Source: Phycisphaeraceae bacterium (GTDB lineage Bacteria; Planctomycetota; Phycisphaerae; Phycisphaerales; UBA1924). Taken from it: 64,000 nt of DNA. The stretch is from the NCBI GenBank assembly GCA_019454185.1, contig CP075368.1:1240001-1304000 (forward strand). The letters run 5' to 3'. The notes below the pieces were generated by a model, which saw nothing but the letters and a program-made list of their open reading frames with translations, was not told the origin of the DNA and did no database searches. Of the stretch, positions 49,908 to 59,226 are shown one piece after another; within the stretch, counting starts at the first letter, position 1; every line of letters begins with the position of its first letter. A program made the translations under genes and the position numbers.

Positions 49908-51445
49908 GTGGCTTCTCCAGCGGTCGTTCGTGGCGAGCGACGGGATGCAAGACGCGTCGTCAGCGCGACGAGCGGGCACAATCTGCCCGCGCCGAGCACC
50001 ACGCCGGCGCCGGCGATACCCATCACGAGACCGACCACGCCGATGTGTGAGTTGGTGGAACCCGCGCGCGAGGGGATGTCGATCAAGACCGGGGACATCA
50101 GCGGCACCTCGTCGACGAACTTGGGCTCGGGCCGCACGGCGGGCAGAGCGCGACCGACGAACTCGATCGCCTGCTGGGCCGGGCTGAACAGGAAGAGCCG
50201 GAGTTTCGGCTCCTTGTCCATCATGTTCTCGAAGAGCGTCTGGGACTCGTGGACGAAGTCGCCGATGCCGTCGCCGTTCTGGTCGTAGCCGGTGTAGTCG
50301 CTCCAGAAGTTCCCTCGCTCGCCCTTCCAGAAGCGGTTGGCATCGAGCGACCCGCGCCCGGCGATGGCGACCTGGTCGATGTTGTCGATGAAGTTGTTGT
50401 CCGTGAGCTCGTTGCCCCGGGCCGAGGGGAGGAACGTGAACCCCACGTCGTTGTACGCGATGGTGTTGCGGGTGAACTCACCGGGCCTCTTGTCGGTGAA
50501 GGGAGAGCCGTCGATGTAGACCCCGGATCGATTCCCGACGATCGCGTTGTCGCGAACGGAGAACTGGTCCGTCTCCTTCAGGCCGATGCCGTACCCGCTC
50601 GGGCCTCGGTTTCGGATCAGCCGGTTGCCAGTGATCTCCACGCCCGTGCTGTACATGAGGTAGATCCCGACCGAGTTGCGTGAGAACTCGTTGCCGGTGA
50701 TCGTCACGTCGTCGCTGAACATCAGGTGGAGGCCGTAGCGACAGTCGTAACCGACGTTGTTCCTGACCACGATCCCCTTGGAGTACCAGAGGATCGCGTC
50801 GCGACCGTCGTGGATGGTGTTCGACTCGATCACGCTCCGGTCCGACCTCCAGAGCCGCAGGCCGTCGCCGCGCCGGGCGATGTCGAGGCGCTTGCCGCCG
50901 ACGCGGTTGAAGGCGACGCGGCTGTCGGGGGCCTCGCGGAGGTCGATGCCGAAGAGGATGTCCTCGAGCGTGTTGTGCTCGATGACGGCCCGAGGGGCGG
51001 TGATACGGATCGCCGCGTTCTCCTTGTCGAGATCGATGCCGGTGTTTCGGATGACGAAACCGCGGATCGTCACGTCGGGAGCCGTGATCTCGACGATGTC
51101 TCCGCTGCCGCCACCGTCGATCACGGCGCCCGCCTCAGCGATCAGGGCGACTGGCTTGTCGACCAGGAGATGCTCACGGTAGATGCCAGCGGGGACGATG
51201 ACCGTATCGCCGGGGCTTGCGGCAGCGATGCGTCTGCCGATCTCCCCCGGCTCGTGGCGAGCCGAGGGGCCGGCGTTTGCGGGCGTGCGAGAAGCGGGGG
51301 CCGCGTGGTCGACGGCTTGGTCGGCCAGCTGGTGGAACGCCCACACGCCCCGTGGGGCCGCCATCGTGGCGACGATCACGCTGGCCCTTGCGAGGCACGC
51401 GAGGCGTGGCAGTCGTGCGATCTCTGGTGTGGTGCGGCGTGTCAT
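49904..51445 (-). CDS. nosD: NosD, parallel beta-helix protein
   Basis: 513 residues from ATG 51445. A signal peptide is followed by a beta-helix of many repeats with the carbohydrate-binding/CASH pattern, such as IRNTGIDLDKENAAIRI, RNNVGYDCRYGLHLMFSDD and GNRLIRNRGPSGYGIG. The C-terminus has a hydrophobic helix (VVGLVMGIAGAGVVLGAG). NosD is a periplasmic protein that helps assemble the CuZ site with NosFY. nosF starts within its end (4-base overlap). Confidence 0.95.
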   Translation of the reverse strand: MTRRTTPEIARLPRLACLARASVIVATMAAPRGVWAFHQLADQAVDHAAPASRTPANAGPSARHEPGEIGRRIAAASPGDTVIVPAGIYREHLLVDKPVALIAEAGAVIDGGGSGDIVEITAPDVTIRGFVIRNTGIDLDKENAAIRITAPRAVIEHNTLEDILFGIDLREAPDSRVAFNRVGGKRLDIARRGDGLRLWRSDRSVIESNTIHDGRDAILWYSKGIVVRNNVGYDCRYGLHLMFSDDVTITGNEFSRNSVGIYLMYSTGVEITGNRLIRNRGPSGYGIGLKETDQFSVRDNAIVGNRSGVYIDGSPFTDKRPGEFTRNTIAYNDVGFTFLPSARGNELTDNNFIDNIDQVAIAGRGSLDANRFWKGERGNFWSDYTGYDQNGDGIGDFVHESQTLFENMMDKEPKLRLFLFSPAQQAIEFVGRALPAVRPEPKFVDEVPLMSPVLIDIPSRAGSTNSHIGVVGLVMGIAGAGVVLGAGRLCPLVALTTRLASRRSPRTTAGEAT

Positions 51446-51495
51446 GGGAGGGTTCCGCTCCGACGGAGTCCGAGGGGTCGGTTGCGTCTCGTGTA

Positions 51496-52152
51496 TCAGG
51501 CGACGGCGGCACGCACGGCCAGTGGTCGATACGCGCGTCGGTGGAAGTAGAAGCCGACGATGACGAGCGCGGCACAACCGACCGCGAGCCAGTAGCCGGT
51601 CCCCCAGGCCGCGTACGTCTTGAACTGGCCGATGCCGCCCTCGCCGATGACGGTCGGAACAAAGGGCTTGACCGAGTTCGAGAGGGGCGCCTCGGGATCG
51701 AGGTTCAGTCCGAACGTTCGCATCCAGTAGACCAGATCGGCATAGAACCCGATCGGGAATGTCACAGCGGGCACGGCGAGCAGCACGGCCCATTTGCTGT
51801 GAACAAACGCGGCGCCCTCGACGAGCAGGAACATGGCGATGATCGACCACACGGCCGCGGCACGCTCGAACGTCGCGGCCTCGCCGAGCGGGCGCATGCC
51901 GATGTAGTGATTGAGTCCGTCGATCTCGCGCACGTCGCCGGTGAGATGGTTGACGTACGCCGTGAGGAACAGCCCATCCGGATACTGCGGCGCCTCGAGC
52001 TCCATGTGCCAGTACGGGAAGAAGATCGACACAAGCAGCAGGACCCGTGCGAGCATGAAGATGAACGTCGGCGTGAGGTAGCGCACCGGATGGGACCGCA
52101 GCTCCTCGACGGGGACACGGGGACCGATCAGCGTGGAGAGGATGCGCGACAT
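51496..52152 (-). CDS. NosB-like membrane protein of clade II nos clusters
   Basis: 218 residues from ATG 52152, with GGAG 7 bases upstream; a frame-start at 52245 overlapping the nosZ stop gives an implausible basic leader. Four or five hydrophobic helices and FFPYWHMELEAPQYPDGLFL plus NHLTGDVREIDGLNHY are seen. Genes directly after nosZ in clade II clusters commonly encode such proteins of unknown function, often called NosB. A role in electron transfer or maturation is assumed. About 90 bases with two hairpins separate it from nosZ. Confidence 0.7.
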   Translation of the reverse strand: MSRILSTLIGPRVPVEELRSHPVRYLTPTFIFMLARVLLLVSIFFPYWHMELEAPQYPDGLFLTAYVNHLTGDVREIDGLNHYIGMRPLGEAATFERAAAVWSIIAMFLLVEGAAFVHSKWAVLLAVPAVTFPIGFYADLVYWMRTFGLNLDPEAPLSNSVKPFVPTVIGEGGIGQFKTYAAWGTGYWLAVGCAALVIVGFYFHRRAYRPLAVRAAVA

Positions 52153-52203
52153 GCCGGACTCCGTGTGTGCGACGGGGCGAGGCCCGTCGCGTGCGTGCGA
52201 ATC

Positions 52204-52233
52204 GCCCATCGGGGGCGTGAGCCCCCGACGGGC
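52204..52233 (-). repeat. Strong stem-loop in the nosZ-nosB mRNA gap
   Basis: On the mRNA strand a 13-base stem (starting GCCCG, closing with GGGC) has a UCAC loop and one G-U pair, with no mismatch. A second hairpin (arms GACGGG/CCCGUC, 52171-52188) follows. The gap may be an RNA processing or attenuation site that sets nosZ above the maturation genes. Confidence 0.7.
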
Positions 52234-52241
52234 AAGGAGGG

Positions 52242-54326
52242 TCATTCGGCTTTGCCGCCCGCCTGCGCGGTGGCCTTGGGCTTGATGTGGAGATAGCCCA
52301 TCATCTCAAGGTGGAGCGCCGAGCAGAACTCGGTGCAGTAGAAGGGGTAGGTGCCGGCCTTGTCGGCCTTGAACTTGAACTCGACGTACTCGCCCGGCTC
52401 GAGCGAGAGGTTGACGTTGTACCCGCCGATGCAGAAGCCGTGCGTCGCATCCTGCGCGGTCTCGATGGCGGTGATCCGCCACGTGACCTCATCGCCTTCC
52501 ATAATCTCGACGTGCTCGGGGAAGAAGTGGCTGCGAACCGCGGTCATGTTGACCGTGACCTTGTTCCCGTCGCGAACGACGCCCTCGGAACCCTTCTTGG
52601 GCGCGTTCGGGTCGAGCCGCTGGGTGTGCGGGTTCCAGCCGACCTCGGGATACACCTTCCAGGTCTTGAGCTTGTCGGCCTTGATCATCTGGCAGTAGTG
52701 GGGCTCACCGACGCCGATCGGGCTGTCGTAGATGACTGGCATGGTCGTGCCCGGCTGCACGATGTCCAGGAGCTGGAAGTTCTGCGGGAGCAGCGGGCCC
52801 GTCGGCAGGAAGCGATCGACCGACCACTTGGACATCGAGATCAGGTAGTTGCCGTCCGGGCTGACCGTGTCGCCCTCCGCGGCACACAGGTGGCCGATGT
52901 TGTACTGGACAGGCGTCTTCTGCACCAGTTTCCACGGCTGATCGGCGTTCAGCGCGTCGTACTCGCCCCCGAGCGTCCAGCGCGCGACGGCCGAGTCGAG
53001 AAAGAGCGAGGTGTAGGCATAGCCCTTGTCATCGAACTGCGTGTGGAGCGGCCCGAGCCCCAACTCGACCTGCGCCTCTTTCACGGCGTCGAAGTCGAGC
53101 ACCGGCACGCCGTACTCGTCCGTGCCCGAGTAGGTCTTCTCCGCGATCGCCTTCTTGATCCGGTCGATCGAGTACACTGTCACGTGCGGGTCGAGCTTGC
53201 CCGCGACGATCATGTACTGGCCGTTCGGCGTCACGTCGACGCCGTGCGGACTCTTGGGCTCCGGCGCGAAGTGCAGGATGCCCTCGCTGATGCTCGTCTC
53301 GATCTTGATCACGGGGAACCCGTTGATCTTCTCGAACTTGCCCGCCTTGAACGCGGCCTCGGCCTTCTTCCAGTCGATGATGTGGAGGTAGTCCATGTCG
53401 CGCTTGCTGGCGCCCGCCTCGAAGGGGGGCTGGCCCTTCTCGACGCCGCCGGTCGCCATCTCCGCGTTGAACGAGTTGATGAAGAAGAACCCGTCGCTGG
53501 CGTTCTTGCCCGCGTCCGCCAGGTCCTGCCAGTACGGGGGCAGCTCCAGGGCGAAGGACTGGGACTCGTCGATCCGGCCCTTCATCCGGTCGAACTTCCA
53601 CATCGTGACCATGCCGCGGTAGGAGTCCTTGTACTCGGAAGGCGGCGCGTAGCCGTAGCCGAGCACGGTGGCGTACTGCCCGCCCTCGATGATGTAGTCG
53701 GTGTTCGGCGTCACGAAGGCGGCGCCGTGGTCGCTGATCGTGAGCGGGTTCTTGACGATCTGCTTTGTTTCCCAGTCGCGCAGATCGATCACAGCCACCC
53801 GCGCGTTGGCCTTGTCACCGATGAACAGGAACTCGCCGTCGTAGTCGCCCTTGGTCTCGGAGAGAGCCGGATGGTGCGTGTCGCCCCAGGCCACGACCTT
53901 CCCATTGATCTTCAGCGACTCGATCACGTGATCGTTCTCGCCGGCAAAGCCGTATCCCTGCCACGACTCGGGCGTGAAGACCGCGATCGAGCGCAGGAGA
54001 CGCATGCTCGGCACGCCGATCGCGAAGACCTGCCCGCTCTGCCCGCCGGATGAGAACAGCACGTACTCGTCGTGCCGCCCGCTCGGCATGAACGTCTTCG
54101 CCGCCGCCAGCAGGTCGTCCACGTTCAGCTTGCGGTCGTTGGCGACCTTCGTGAGCTGGGCGACCTGCGCCGGCGTCAGTTCGACCGGCTTGGCCTCGGC
54201 GTCGCCGCCCCGGCGCCTGCGCCCCTCCTGCTGCGCAATCGCGTCGGGCGCGAGGCAGGAGAGCAGAACTCCGGCGGCAGTCGCCAACAGGAGCGAGATC
54301 GGAAGTCGGTTTGTTGCTCTTCTCAT
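52242..54326 (-). CDS. nosZ: Nitrous-oxide reductase, clade II (Sec-exported)
   Basis: 694 residues from ATG 54326, with GGAG 7 bases upstream. The signal peptide (LLLATAAGVLLSCL) has no twin-arginine motif, i.e. Sec export, a clade II trait. The CuZ histidines lie in DTHHPALSETKGDYDG, DHGAAF, SPHGVDVTP, GPLHTQFDDKGY, NIGHLCAAEGD and GEPHYCQM. The CuA site is CTEFCSALHLEMMGY. It reduces N2O to N2 in the periplasm. It follows the diheme cytochrome gene by 72 bases. Confidence 0.98.
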   Translation of the reverse strand: MRRATNRLPISLLLATAAGVLLSCLAPDAIAQQEGRRRRGGDAEAKPVELTPAQVAQLTKVANDRKLNVDDLLAAAKTFMPSGRHDEYVLFSSGGQSGQVFAIGVPSMRLLRSIAVFTPESWQGYGFAGENDHVIESLKINGKVVAWGDTHHPALSETKGDYDGEFLFIGDKANARVAVIDLRDWETKQIVKNPLTISDHGAAFVTPNTDYIIEGGQYATVLGYGYAPPSEYKDSYRGMVTMWKFDRMKGRIDESQSFALELPPYWQDLADAGKNASDGFFFINSFNAEMATGGVEKGQPPFEAGASKRDMDYLHIIDWKKAEAAFKAGKFEKINGFPVIKIETSISEGILHFAPEPKSPHGVDVTPNGQYMIVAGKLDPHVTVYSIDRIKKAIAEKTYSGTDEYGVPVLDFDAVKEAQVELGLGPLHTQFDDKGYAYTSLFLDSAVARWTLGGEYDALNADQPWKLVQKTPVQYNIGHLCAAEGDTVSPDGNYLISMSKWSVDRFLPTGPLLPQNFQLLDIVQPGTTMPVIYDSPIGVGEPHYCQMIKADKLKTWKVYPEVGWNPHTQRLDPNAPKKGSEGVVRDGNKVTVNMTAVRSHFFPEHVEIMEGDEVTWRITAIETAQDATHGFCIGGYNVNLSLEPGEYVEFKFKADKAGTYPFYCTEFCSALHLEMMGYLHIKPKATAQAGGKAE

Positions 54327-54398
54327 GGCAAACTCCAGAAGAAGCGGGTGCGCCGGCTCGGCCACGAGCGACCGCCCCGCGAGGTGCTGCTGTTGCGA

Positions 54399-55328
54399 CT
54401 ACTTGCTCCCGGCGGCGGACGGCTGCAGCGTCCGCAGATACGCGATCACGTCCAGAATGTCGTCCTCGGACATCGCGGGGTTCCCGCCCTTGGGCGGCAT
54501 CTGAATCCCGGTCGTGTTGAGCGGGTCCGTCGGCGAGCGTCCCTTGCTGAGGAACTCGAAGAGACCGTCCTCGTCCAGTGACTGGACGAAGGCGTTGTTC
54601 GCCAGGGCCTTCCCGTTGCCGGCCACACCGACGCCCTCCTTGCCGTGGCACGCCACACAAGTAGTGTGGAAGATCGCATTGCCGCTGGCGATGTACCCGG
54701 CGAGTTCTGCGTCACCTGCCGCGGCTTCGAGCGCGGCCGCCTTGTCACCCTCCGACGGCGCGACCGTCAGCACCAGCGGCGGCAACTCGGGCATGCGACG
54801 AGGATCCTGCAGGCCTCTCATGAAAGCCACGATCCGAACGATGTCCTCGTCCGTCAGGTCGGGGCGTCCCGCCCTCGGCGGCATCGGCATCGGCTTGGCG
54901 TCCGGCCTGCCGGCGATGATGTACGCGTGGAGTTCGGCGTCGCTCCGGAGCGCGACAAAGTCGCTCTCGACCAAGTTCAGCCCAAGACCGGGCACGCCGG
55001 TCCCGCTCTGGCCGTGGCACGCGACACATGTTGTCGCGAACAACTCGCGCCCGCGGACAAGCTCGTTAAGCGGGAGCATTGGCTTTGGACCCGCGGCTAT
55101 GAGCAATTCGTATGCCTGAGCTGCATGCTCGGTCTCGGCGGCGGCTTTCTCGCGCGCTCGCGCTTGGCCGAAAACAGATGCCATGCCGAGCAGGAGGATC
55201 AGAGCTGTTGCCGCGATGCCAGAGATGATCGCGATTCCTGCTTCACGGAAGTTGCTCCCGGGAGTGACTGCCCAAGTGCTGGAGTTTTCTCGGTGACGTA
55301 CTGCGGGGGTGTTGGCCAAGCGATCCAT
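54399..55328 (-). CDS. Diheme cytochrome c of the nos operon
   Basis: 309 residues. A hydrophobic helix near residue 40 (AIISGIAATALILLLGM) is followed by two cytochrome c domains, both with TTCVACHG heme sites and C-terminal methionine-bearing segments (MPMPPRAGRPDL and TGIQMPPKGG). It probably passes electrons from the quinol or cytochrome pool to NosZ, like NosC proteins of clade II clusters. It is the first gene of the operon. Confidence 0.88.
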   Translation of the reverse strand: MDRLANTPAVRHRENSSTWAVTPGSNFREAGIAIISGIAATALILLLGMASVFGQARAREKAAAETEHAAQAYELLIAAGPKPMLPLNELVRGRELFATTCVACHGQSGTGVPGLGLNLVESDFVALRSDAELHAYIIAGRPDAKPMPMPPRAGRPDLTDEDIVRIVAFMRGLQDPRRMPELPPLVLTVAPSEGDKAAALEAAAGDAELAGYIASGNAIFHTTCVACHGKEGVGVAGNGKALANNAFVQSLDEDGLFEFLSKGRSPTDPLNTTGIQMPPKGGNPAMSEDDILDVIAYLRTLQPSAAGSK

Positions 55329-55372
55329 AGCAAAAGACCTCGGTGACGCACATAGAAATCGATATCCGTATC

Positions 55373-55402
55373 CATATATCAGCCTTTCTGTGCCAAAGTC
55401 AA
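55373..55402 (-). promoter_or_regulatory. Candidate promoter for the nos operon
   Basis: On the minus strand, TTGACT (55402-55397) and TATATG (55378-55373) are separated by 18 bases, ending about 45 bases before the cytochrome ATG. This resembles a housekeeping promoter. Confidence 0.45.
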
Positions 55403-55703
55403 TCTATGTCTTTCAGAATTCTCTGGAAATACATGGAACGAACATGTGGACCAGCAGCGATAGGTTCATGTTCGTACGGACGTTTTACTAATCATGCGTC
55501 TCCTGATGCTCATGTCGGGCCAGGGGCGAGCCGCGAGACCTGTACGTCTACCGAGCGTGTCGAGACTCCCCGGCTGCTCGCATGGGTCATACTTCTGTTG
55601 TGCTAGAAGTGAGGGAACACGGAGCGTGTTGGTCGCAAGGGAGCTCTCTTTGGGTTTTTCTCTTGCGACCCATTCGGATTCTGGACCTGTGACGGGTGAC
55701 TAA
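55403..55703. other. Intergenic region between nos and ccsBA-nrf operons
   Basis: About 300 bases with no clear gene. It contains a spaced inverted repeat (see separate entry) and presumably the promoters of the rightward operon, which I could not pin down. Confidence 0.5.
55438..55475. promoter_or_regulatory. Inverted repeat in the nos/nrf divergent region
   Basis: Arms ACGAACATG (55438-55446) and CATGTTCGT (55467-55475) are perfect inverted complements with a 20-base spacer. They could be an operator for a regulator of the divergent operons; no known consensus is matched. Confidence 0.3.
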
Positions 55704-56177
55704 GTGACGCCGCCTGCAGAGGAGGGACCCGAGCTCTCACGGAGCAATGGCTGGCCTTGGGATGCACCGGCATCTTGGCGGCTCCAGCAGGGCGAGCGGA
55801 CGATGCGTCTAGCGACAAACAAGGTACTGGAGTCCTCGGACGCGGTTGAAGTTGCGATCAGTTGGCTCTCAGGCGATGTCGGCGGCATGCTTTGCGATAG
55901 TGAACCGTTGACACTGCCAGATCGGCTCCCGCCTACGAACGAAGTCGCGCTTGTAGACTTGATCGATCCGTTCGACAACGATCGGTTCACAGGGTCACTC
56001 CTACATTTTACAGACGCGGAGCAGTACACCATGGTTGCCAACATCTTTGAATGGGGAGCGAATCAGAAGTGGTGGGAACGCGTCAGTGCCGTATCGGCGG
56101 TCGCTTCTGTGATCAAGGGCGAGGTGTTCGCGTTCGCAGCAAGGTTCGTCGCACCGGAATGGGCAGAGGCATGCTGA
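55704..56177 (+). CDS. Hypothetical protein preceding ccsBA
   Basis: 157 residues with no recognised family. The middle part (LESSDAVEVAISWLSGDV, ALVDLIDPFDNDRFTGSL) looks like a normal soluble globular domain, while the N-terminus is Pro/Trp-rich. It overlaps the start of the ccsBA frame by about 19 bases. Existence is supported by open frame and reasonable composition only, so it could be spurious. Confidence 0.4.
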   Translation: MTPPAEEGPELSRSNGWPWDAPASWRLQQGERTMRLATNKVLESSDAVEVAISWLSGDVGGMLCDSEPLTLPDRLPPTNEVALVDLIDPFDNDRFTGSLLHFTDAEQYTMVANIFEWGANQKWWERVSAVSAVASVIKGEVFAFAARFVAPEWAEAC

Positions 56178-59116
56178 GGGCCGCCGTGAGGGTCTTGGCG
56201 TCGTTGAGACTCACCGTTATGCTGCTGGCGGTGTCGATGGCGATCATTTTCATTGGAACGCTCGCGCAGGTCCGTGTCGGTGTGTGGGAGGCGGTTCACA
56301 CCTATTTCCGCGCTCCTATCGCATGGGTCGATCCCAGCCTCTTCATCCCATCGTCTGCGGGAACACTCCCCTTCCGCGTGCCGCTTCCCGGCGGGGCAAC
56401 CATCGGCTTGCTCCTGCTGCTGAATCTCCTCGCGGCCCACGCCTCCAGATTCAAGCTCACGGCCCGACGAGCGGGGGTTATGGTGCTGCACGCGGGACTG
56501 GTGGTGCTGCTGATAGGCGAGTTCGCTACGGCGATGCTCGCCGACGAAGGACTGATGTCGATCGACGAGGGGAGCACGGTTTCGTACGTCGAGGATGTCA
56601 GATCGTCCGAGTTGGCCATCATCGACAACTCAGATACGAGCTTTGATCGCATCGTTACTGTGCCTCAGGCGATGCTTGTTCGTGCAGCGGCTACGGGTAA
56701 CCCGATCTCAGATGTTCGCTTTCCCTTCGAGATACACGTAGAGGCGTGGATGCCGAACGCTCGGCTGATGAGAGCGGTCGGCGATCGGCTCGCTGATCGT
56801 GGCGTGGGCATCGATGCGATAGCCGAACCACTACCGGTGGCGAGAGGCGTCGATGGTGCGCAGACTGACGCTCCTGCAGCGTACGTCAGACTGACCCATC
56901 ACGGTGAGTCACTCGGCACATGGCTTGTCTGGTCAAACCTCTTGGCGGCCCAGCGTGTGGAGTGCGGCGAATCATCGTTCGATCTCGCGCTGAGATACAA
57001 ACGGACATACAAGCCATACTCGTTGACGCTGTTGGACTTCCGACACGACAAGTTCGTCGGAACAGAGATCGCAAAGAACTTCTCGAGCCATGTGCGACTG
57101 GTTGATGCCAAACGCAGAGTGGATCGTGAAACGACGATCTGGATGAACAACCCGCTGCGATATCGTGGAGACACATTTTACCAGGCATCCTACAAGCCCG
57201 ATGGGACCGGCACAGTTCTGCAGGTGGTACGGAATCCTGGAGCGACGCTCCCATACGTCGCGTGCGGGCTTGTGAGCGTTGGGCTGCTGATTCACTTCGG
57301 AGCAGTATTGTGGGGATTTCTTCGACGTAGACATGAGCGCGAACGCAGTTTGTTGGTTTCCGGTCGTCCGAAGTGGGCGGCTCCAATTGCGATGGTCGGC
57401 GCGACCGTCGGCATCGTGGTTGCGTCTGTTGGGCTCTTTCGTACGCCTAACTTTGCGGGATATGACCTCGATGCCTTGGCGAGAATACCGGTGTCGTCGG
57501 GTGGTCGCGTCAAGCCGTTCGACACCGCGGCTCGTCACGTGATGATGGTCGCGGGTGGGAGGCAGTCGATACGAGCCGAGGGCTGGTCTCTCGAAGCCGT
57601 TGAGTACCTTGCCGGGCTGATCGCGCGGCCAGAGGCGATCGCTGATGCGCCGGTCGTCCGAGTCGATCACCCTGAGGTGCTGGCGATGCTCGCCCTTCCG
57701 CCCGATGCAGTGGGTCGTCTGGGCATGAGCGGGATTGAGCCGCACTGGGCGAAGATTGTGGGCGAAGCGGAGCATGCGTTCGAGGTCGAGCCGAAGCAAC
57801 GTGATGCGTACCAGCGAGCACTCGTTCGCACCTATCACTCCGTGAGCACGCTCCTTGCTCATGCACGCATGCGCGAGCCGTACACGGTTGCTCCGCTGGG
57901 TGATGGGACAGACTGGAGGAGCTTTCACGATGCGTTCCTCGAGACCCGAGCCGCGGCACTCGACGGAGACATTTCTGAGCAGGAGGCGATCGAGCGCATG
58001 CCACCATCGGTCGCTTACTGGATCGCGATGATGACCGCGTATGCCGAGTCAGATATCCAAGGGTTTAATCGCGCGGTCGCCTCGTACCATGGGTTGCTGG
58101 AGGGAGTGATCCCAGCCACCATGAGACGCATGGATCTCGAGGTCCGTTTCAACCGTGCAGGGTTGTTCGTCGGAGCGACTTGCGCGTATATCGTGGCGTC
58201 GTTGCTGATCATGCTCTCGATGCTGCTTCGGGCAAAGGATCCGGCCAAGGCGACCGCGAGGCCGCCACTCGCCGATGTGATCAGATCTCTTGGTATCGGC
58301 GTGGCATGGGGGGCACTATTCGTGCACACGATCGGGATCGTTGCACGCGTCTACCTTCAGGATCGTCCGCCGGTGACTAACCTGTACTCATCGGCGATTT
58401 TCGTCGGATGGGCCGCTGTCTTGTTCGGTATGGTGATCGAGCGTTGGCACCCGATCGGCATTGCGGCACTTGGCTCTGCAGCGATCGGCTTCGGAACCCT
58501 GATCGTTGCCCACAACCTAGGCAACGACGGGGACACGATGCAGATGATGCAGGCAGTCCTCGACAGCAACTTCTGGCTTGCGACGCACGTGATCACGATC
58601 ACGCTCGGGTACTCCGCTACCTTCCTTGCAGGCACGCTCGCTGCTGCTGCGATCCTGCTCGGCGTGTTCACTGTGACTCTGACTCCAGAGCGTGCCTGGA
58701 CGCTCGCTCGCATGGTGTATGGCACGGTGTGCTTTGCCCTGCTGCTTAGTTTCGTAGGGACAGTGCTGGGTGGTATCTGGGCAGATCAGTCGTGGGGGCG
58801 GTTCTGGGGTTGGGACCCCAAAGAGAACGGCGCTGCCCTGGTCGTGCTGAACGCGGCACTGATCCTACACGCTCGATGGGGAGGATTTATCCGCAAGCGA
58901 GGGCTCTTTGTGCTCGCTGTGGGCGGGAGCATAGTGACGGCATGGAGCTGGTTCGGCACGAACATGCTCGGCGTGGGTCTGCACTCATACGGATTCATGG
59001 ATACAGCCGCGATGTGGCTGCTGGGATTCGTGGTCTCACAGTTTGCATTGATGGCGGTCGGGCTGCTCCCTCTTTCACGCTGGCGCAGCGCGGGTGGGCT
59101 TTGCGGGGCTCTGTGA
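56159..59116 (+). CDS. ccsBA: Fused ResB-CcsA cytochrome c biogenesis protein
   Basis: 985 residues from ATG 56159 (ATG 56171 is also possible). The N-terminal ResB/Ccs1 half has hydrophobic helices (VMLLAVSMAIIFIGTLAQV) and a long periplasmic loop (residues about 140-400). The C-terminal CcsA half carries the heme-handling WWD-like motif WGRFWGWDPKENGAALVVLN. System II fused forms export haem and attach it to CXXCH sites, here for NrfH, NrfA and other cytochromes. It heads the ccsBA-nrfHA operon. Confidence 0.95.
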   Translation: MGRGMLRAAVRVLASLRLTVMLLAVSMAIIFIGTLAQVRVGVWEAVHTYFRAPIAWVDPSLFIPSSAGTLPFRVPLPGGATIGLLLLLNLLAAHASRFKLTARRAGVMVLHAGLVVLLIGEFATAMLADEGLMSIDEGSTVSYVEDVRSSELAIIDNSDTSFDRIVTVPQAMLVRAAATGNPISDVRFPFEIHVEAWMPNARLMRAVGDRLADRGVGIDAIAEPLPVARGVDGAQTDAPAAYVRLTHHGESLGTWLVWSNLLAAQRVECGESSFDLALRYKRTYKPYSLTLLDFRHDKFVGTEIAKNFSSHVRLVDAKRRVDRETTIWMNNPLRYRGDTFYQASYKPDGTGTVLQVVRNPGATLPYVACGLVSVGLLIHFGAVLWGFLRRRHERERSLLVSGRPKWAAPIAMVGATVGIVVASVGLFRTPNFAGYDLDALARIPVSSGGRVKPFDTAARHVMMVAGGRQSIRAEGWSLEAVEYLAGLIARPEAIADAPVVRVDHPEVLAMLALPPDAVGRLGMSGIEPHWAKIVGEAEHAFEVEPKQRDAYQRALVRTYHSVSTLLAHARMREPYTVAPLGDGTDWRSFHDAFLETRAAALDGDISEQEAIERMPPSVAYWIAMMTAYAESDIQGFNRAVASYHGLLEGVIPATMRRMDLEVRFNRAGLFVGATCAYIVASLLIMLSMLLRAKDPAKATARPPLADVIRSLGIGVAWGALFVHTIGIVARVYLQDRPPVTNLYSSAIFVGWAAVLFGMVIERWHPIGIAALGSAAIGFGTLIVAHNLGNDGDTMQMMQAVLDSNFWLATHVITITLGYSATFLAGTLAAAAILLGVFTVTLTPERAWTLARMVYGTVCFALLLSFVGTVLGGIWADQSWGRFWGWDPKENGAALVVLNAALILHARWGGFIRKRGLFVLAVGGSIVTAWSWFGTNMLGVGLHSYGFMDTAAMWLLGFVVSQFALMAVGLLPLSRWRSAGGLCGAL

Positions 59117-59226
59117 GAGCGGGCGGCAATCACCCCTGCGATGACCAGTTGGTGAGCGGGAAGTGAGCGAAGCGGTTTGAACTCTGGCGTGTATGTCTCT
59201 ACTCTGAACCGGCATCGTTGGCTTTC

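Noticed and set aside
52153..52245. Start of the nosB-like gene at 52245, overlapping the nosZ stop
   Set aside because: It adds a leader encoded by the hairpin region with no membrane-protein character; ATG 52152 has GGAG at good distance and a normal family start.
52287..54053. Plus-strand frame opposite nosZ
   Set aside because: Antisense shadow with Val/Arg/Leu repeats; nosZ on the minus strand is unmistakable.
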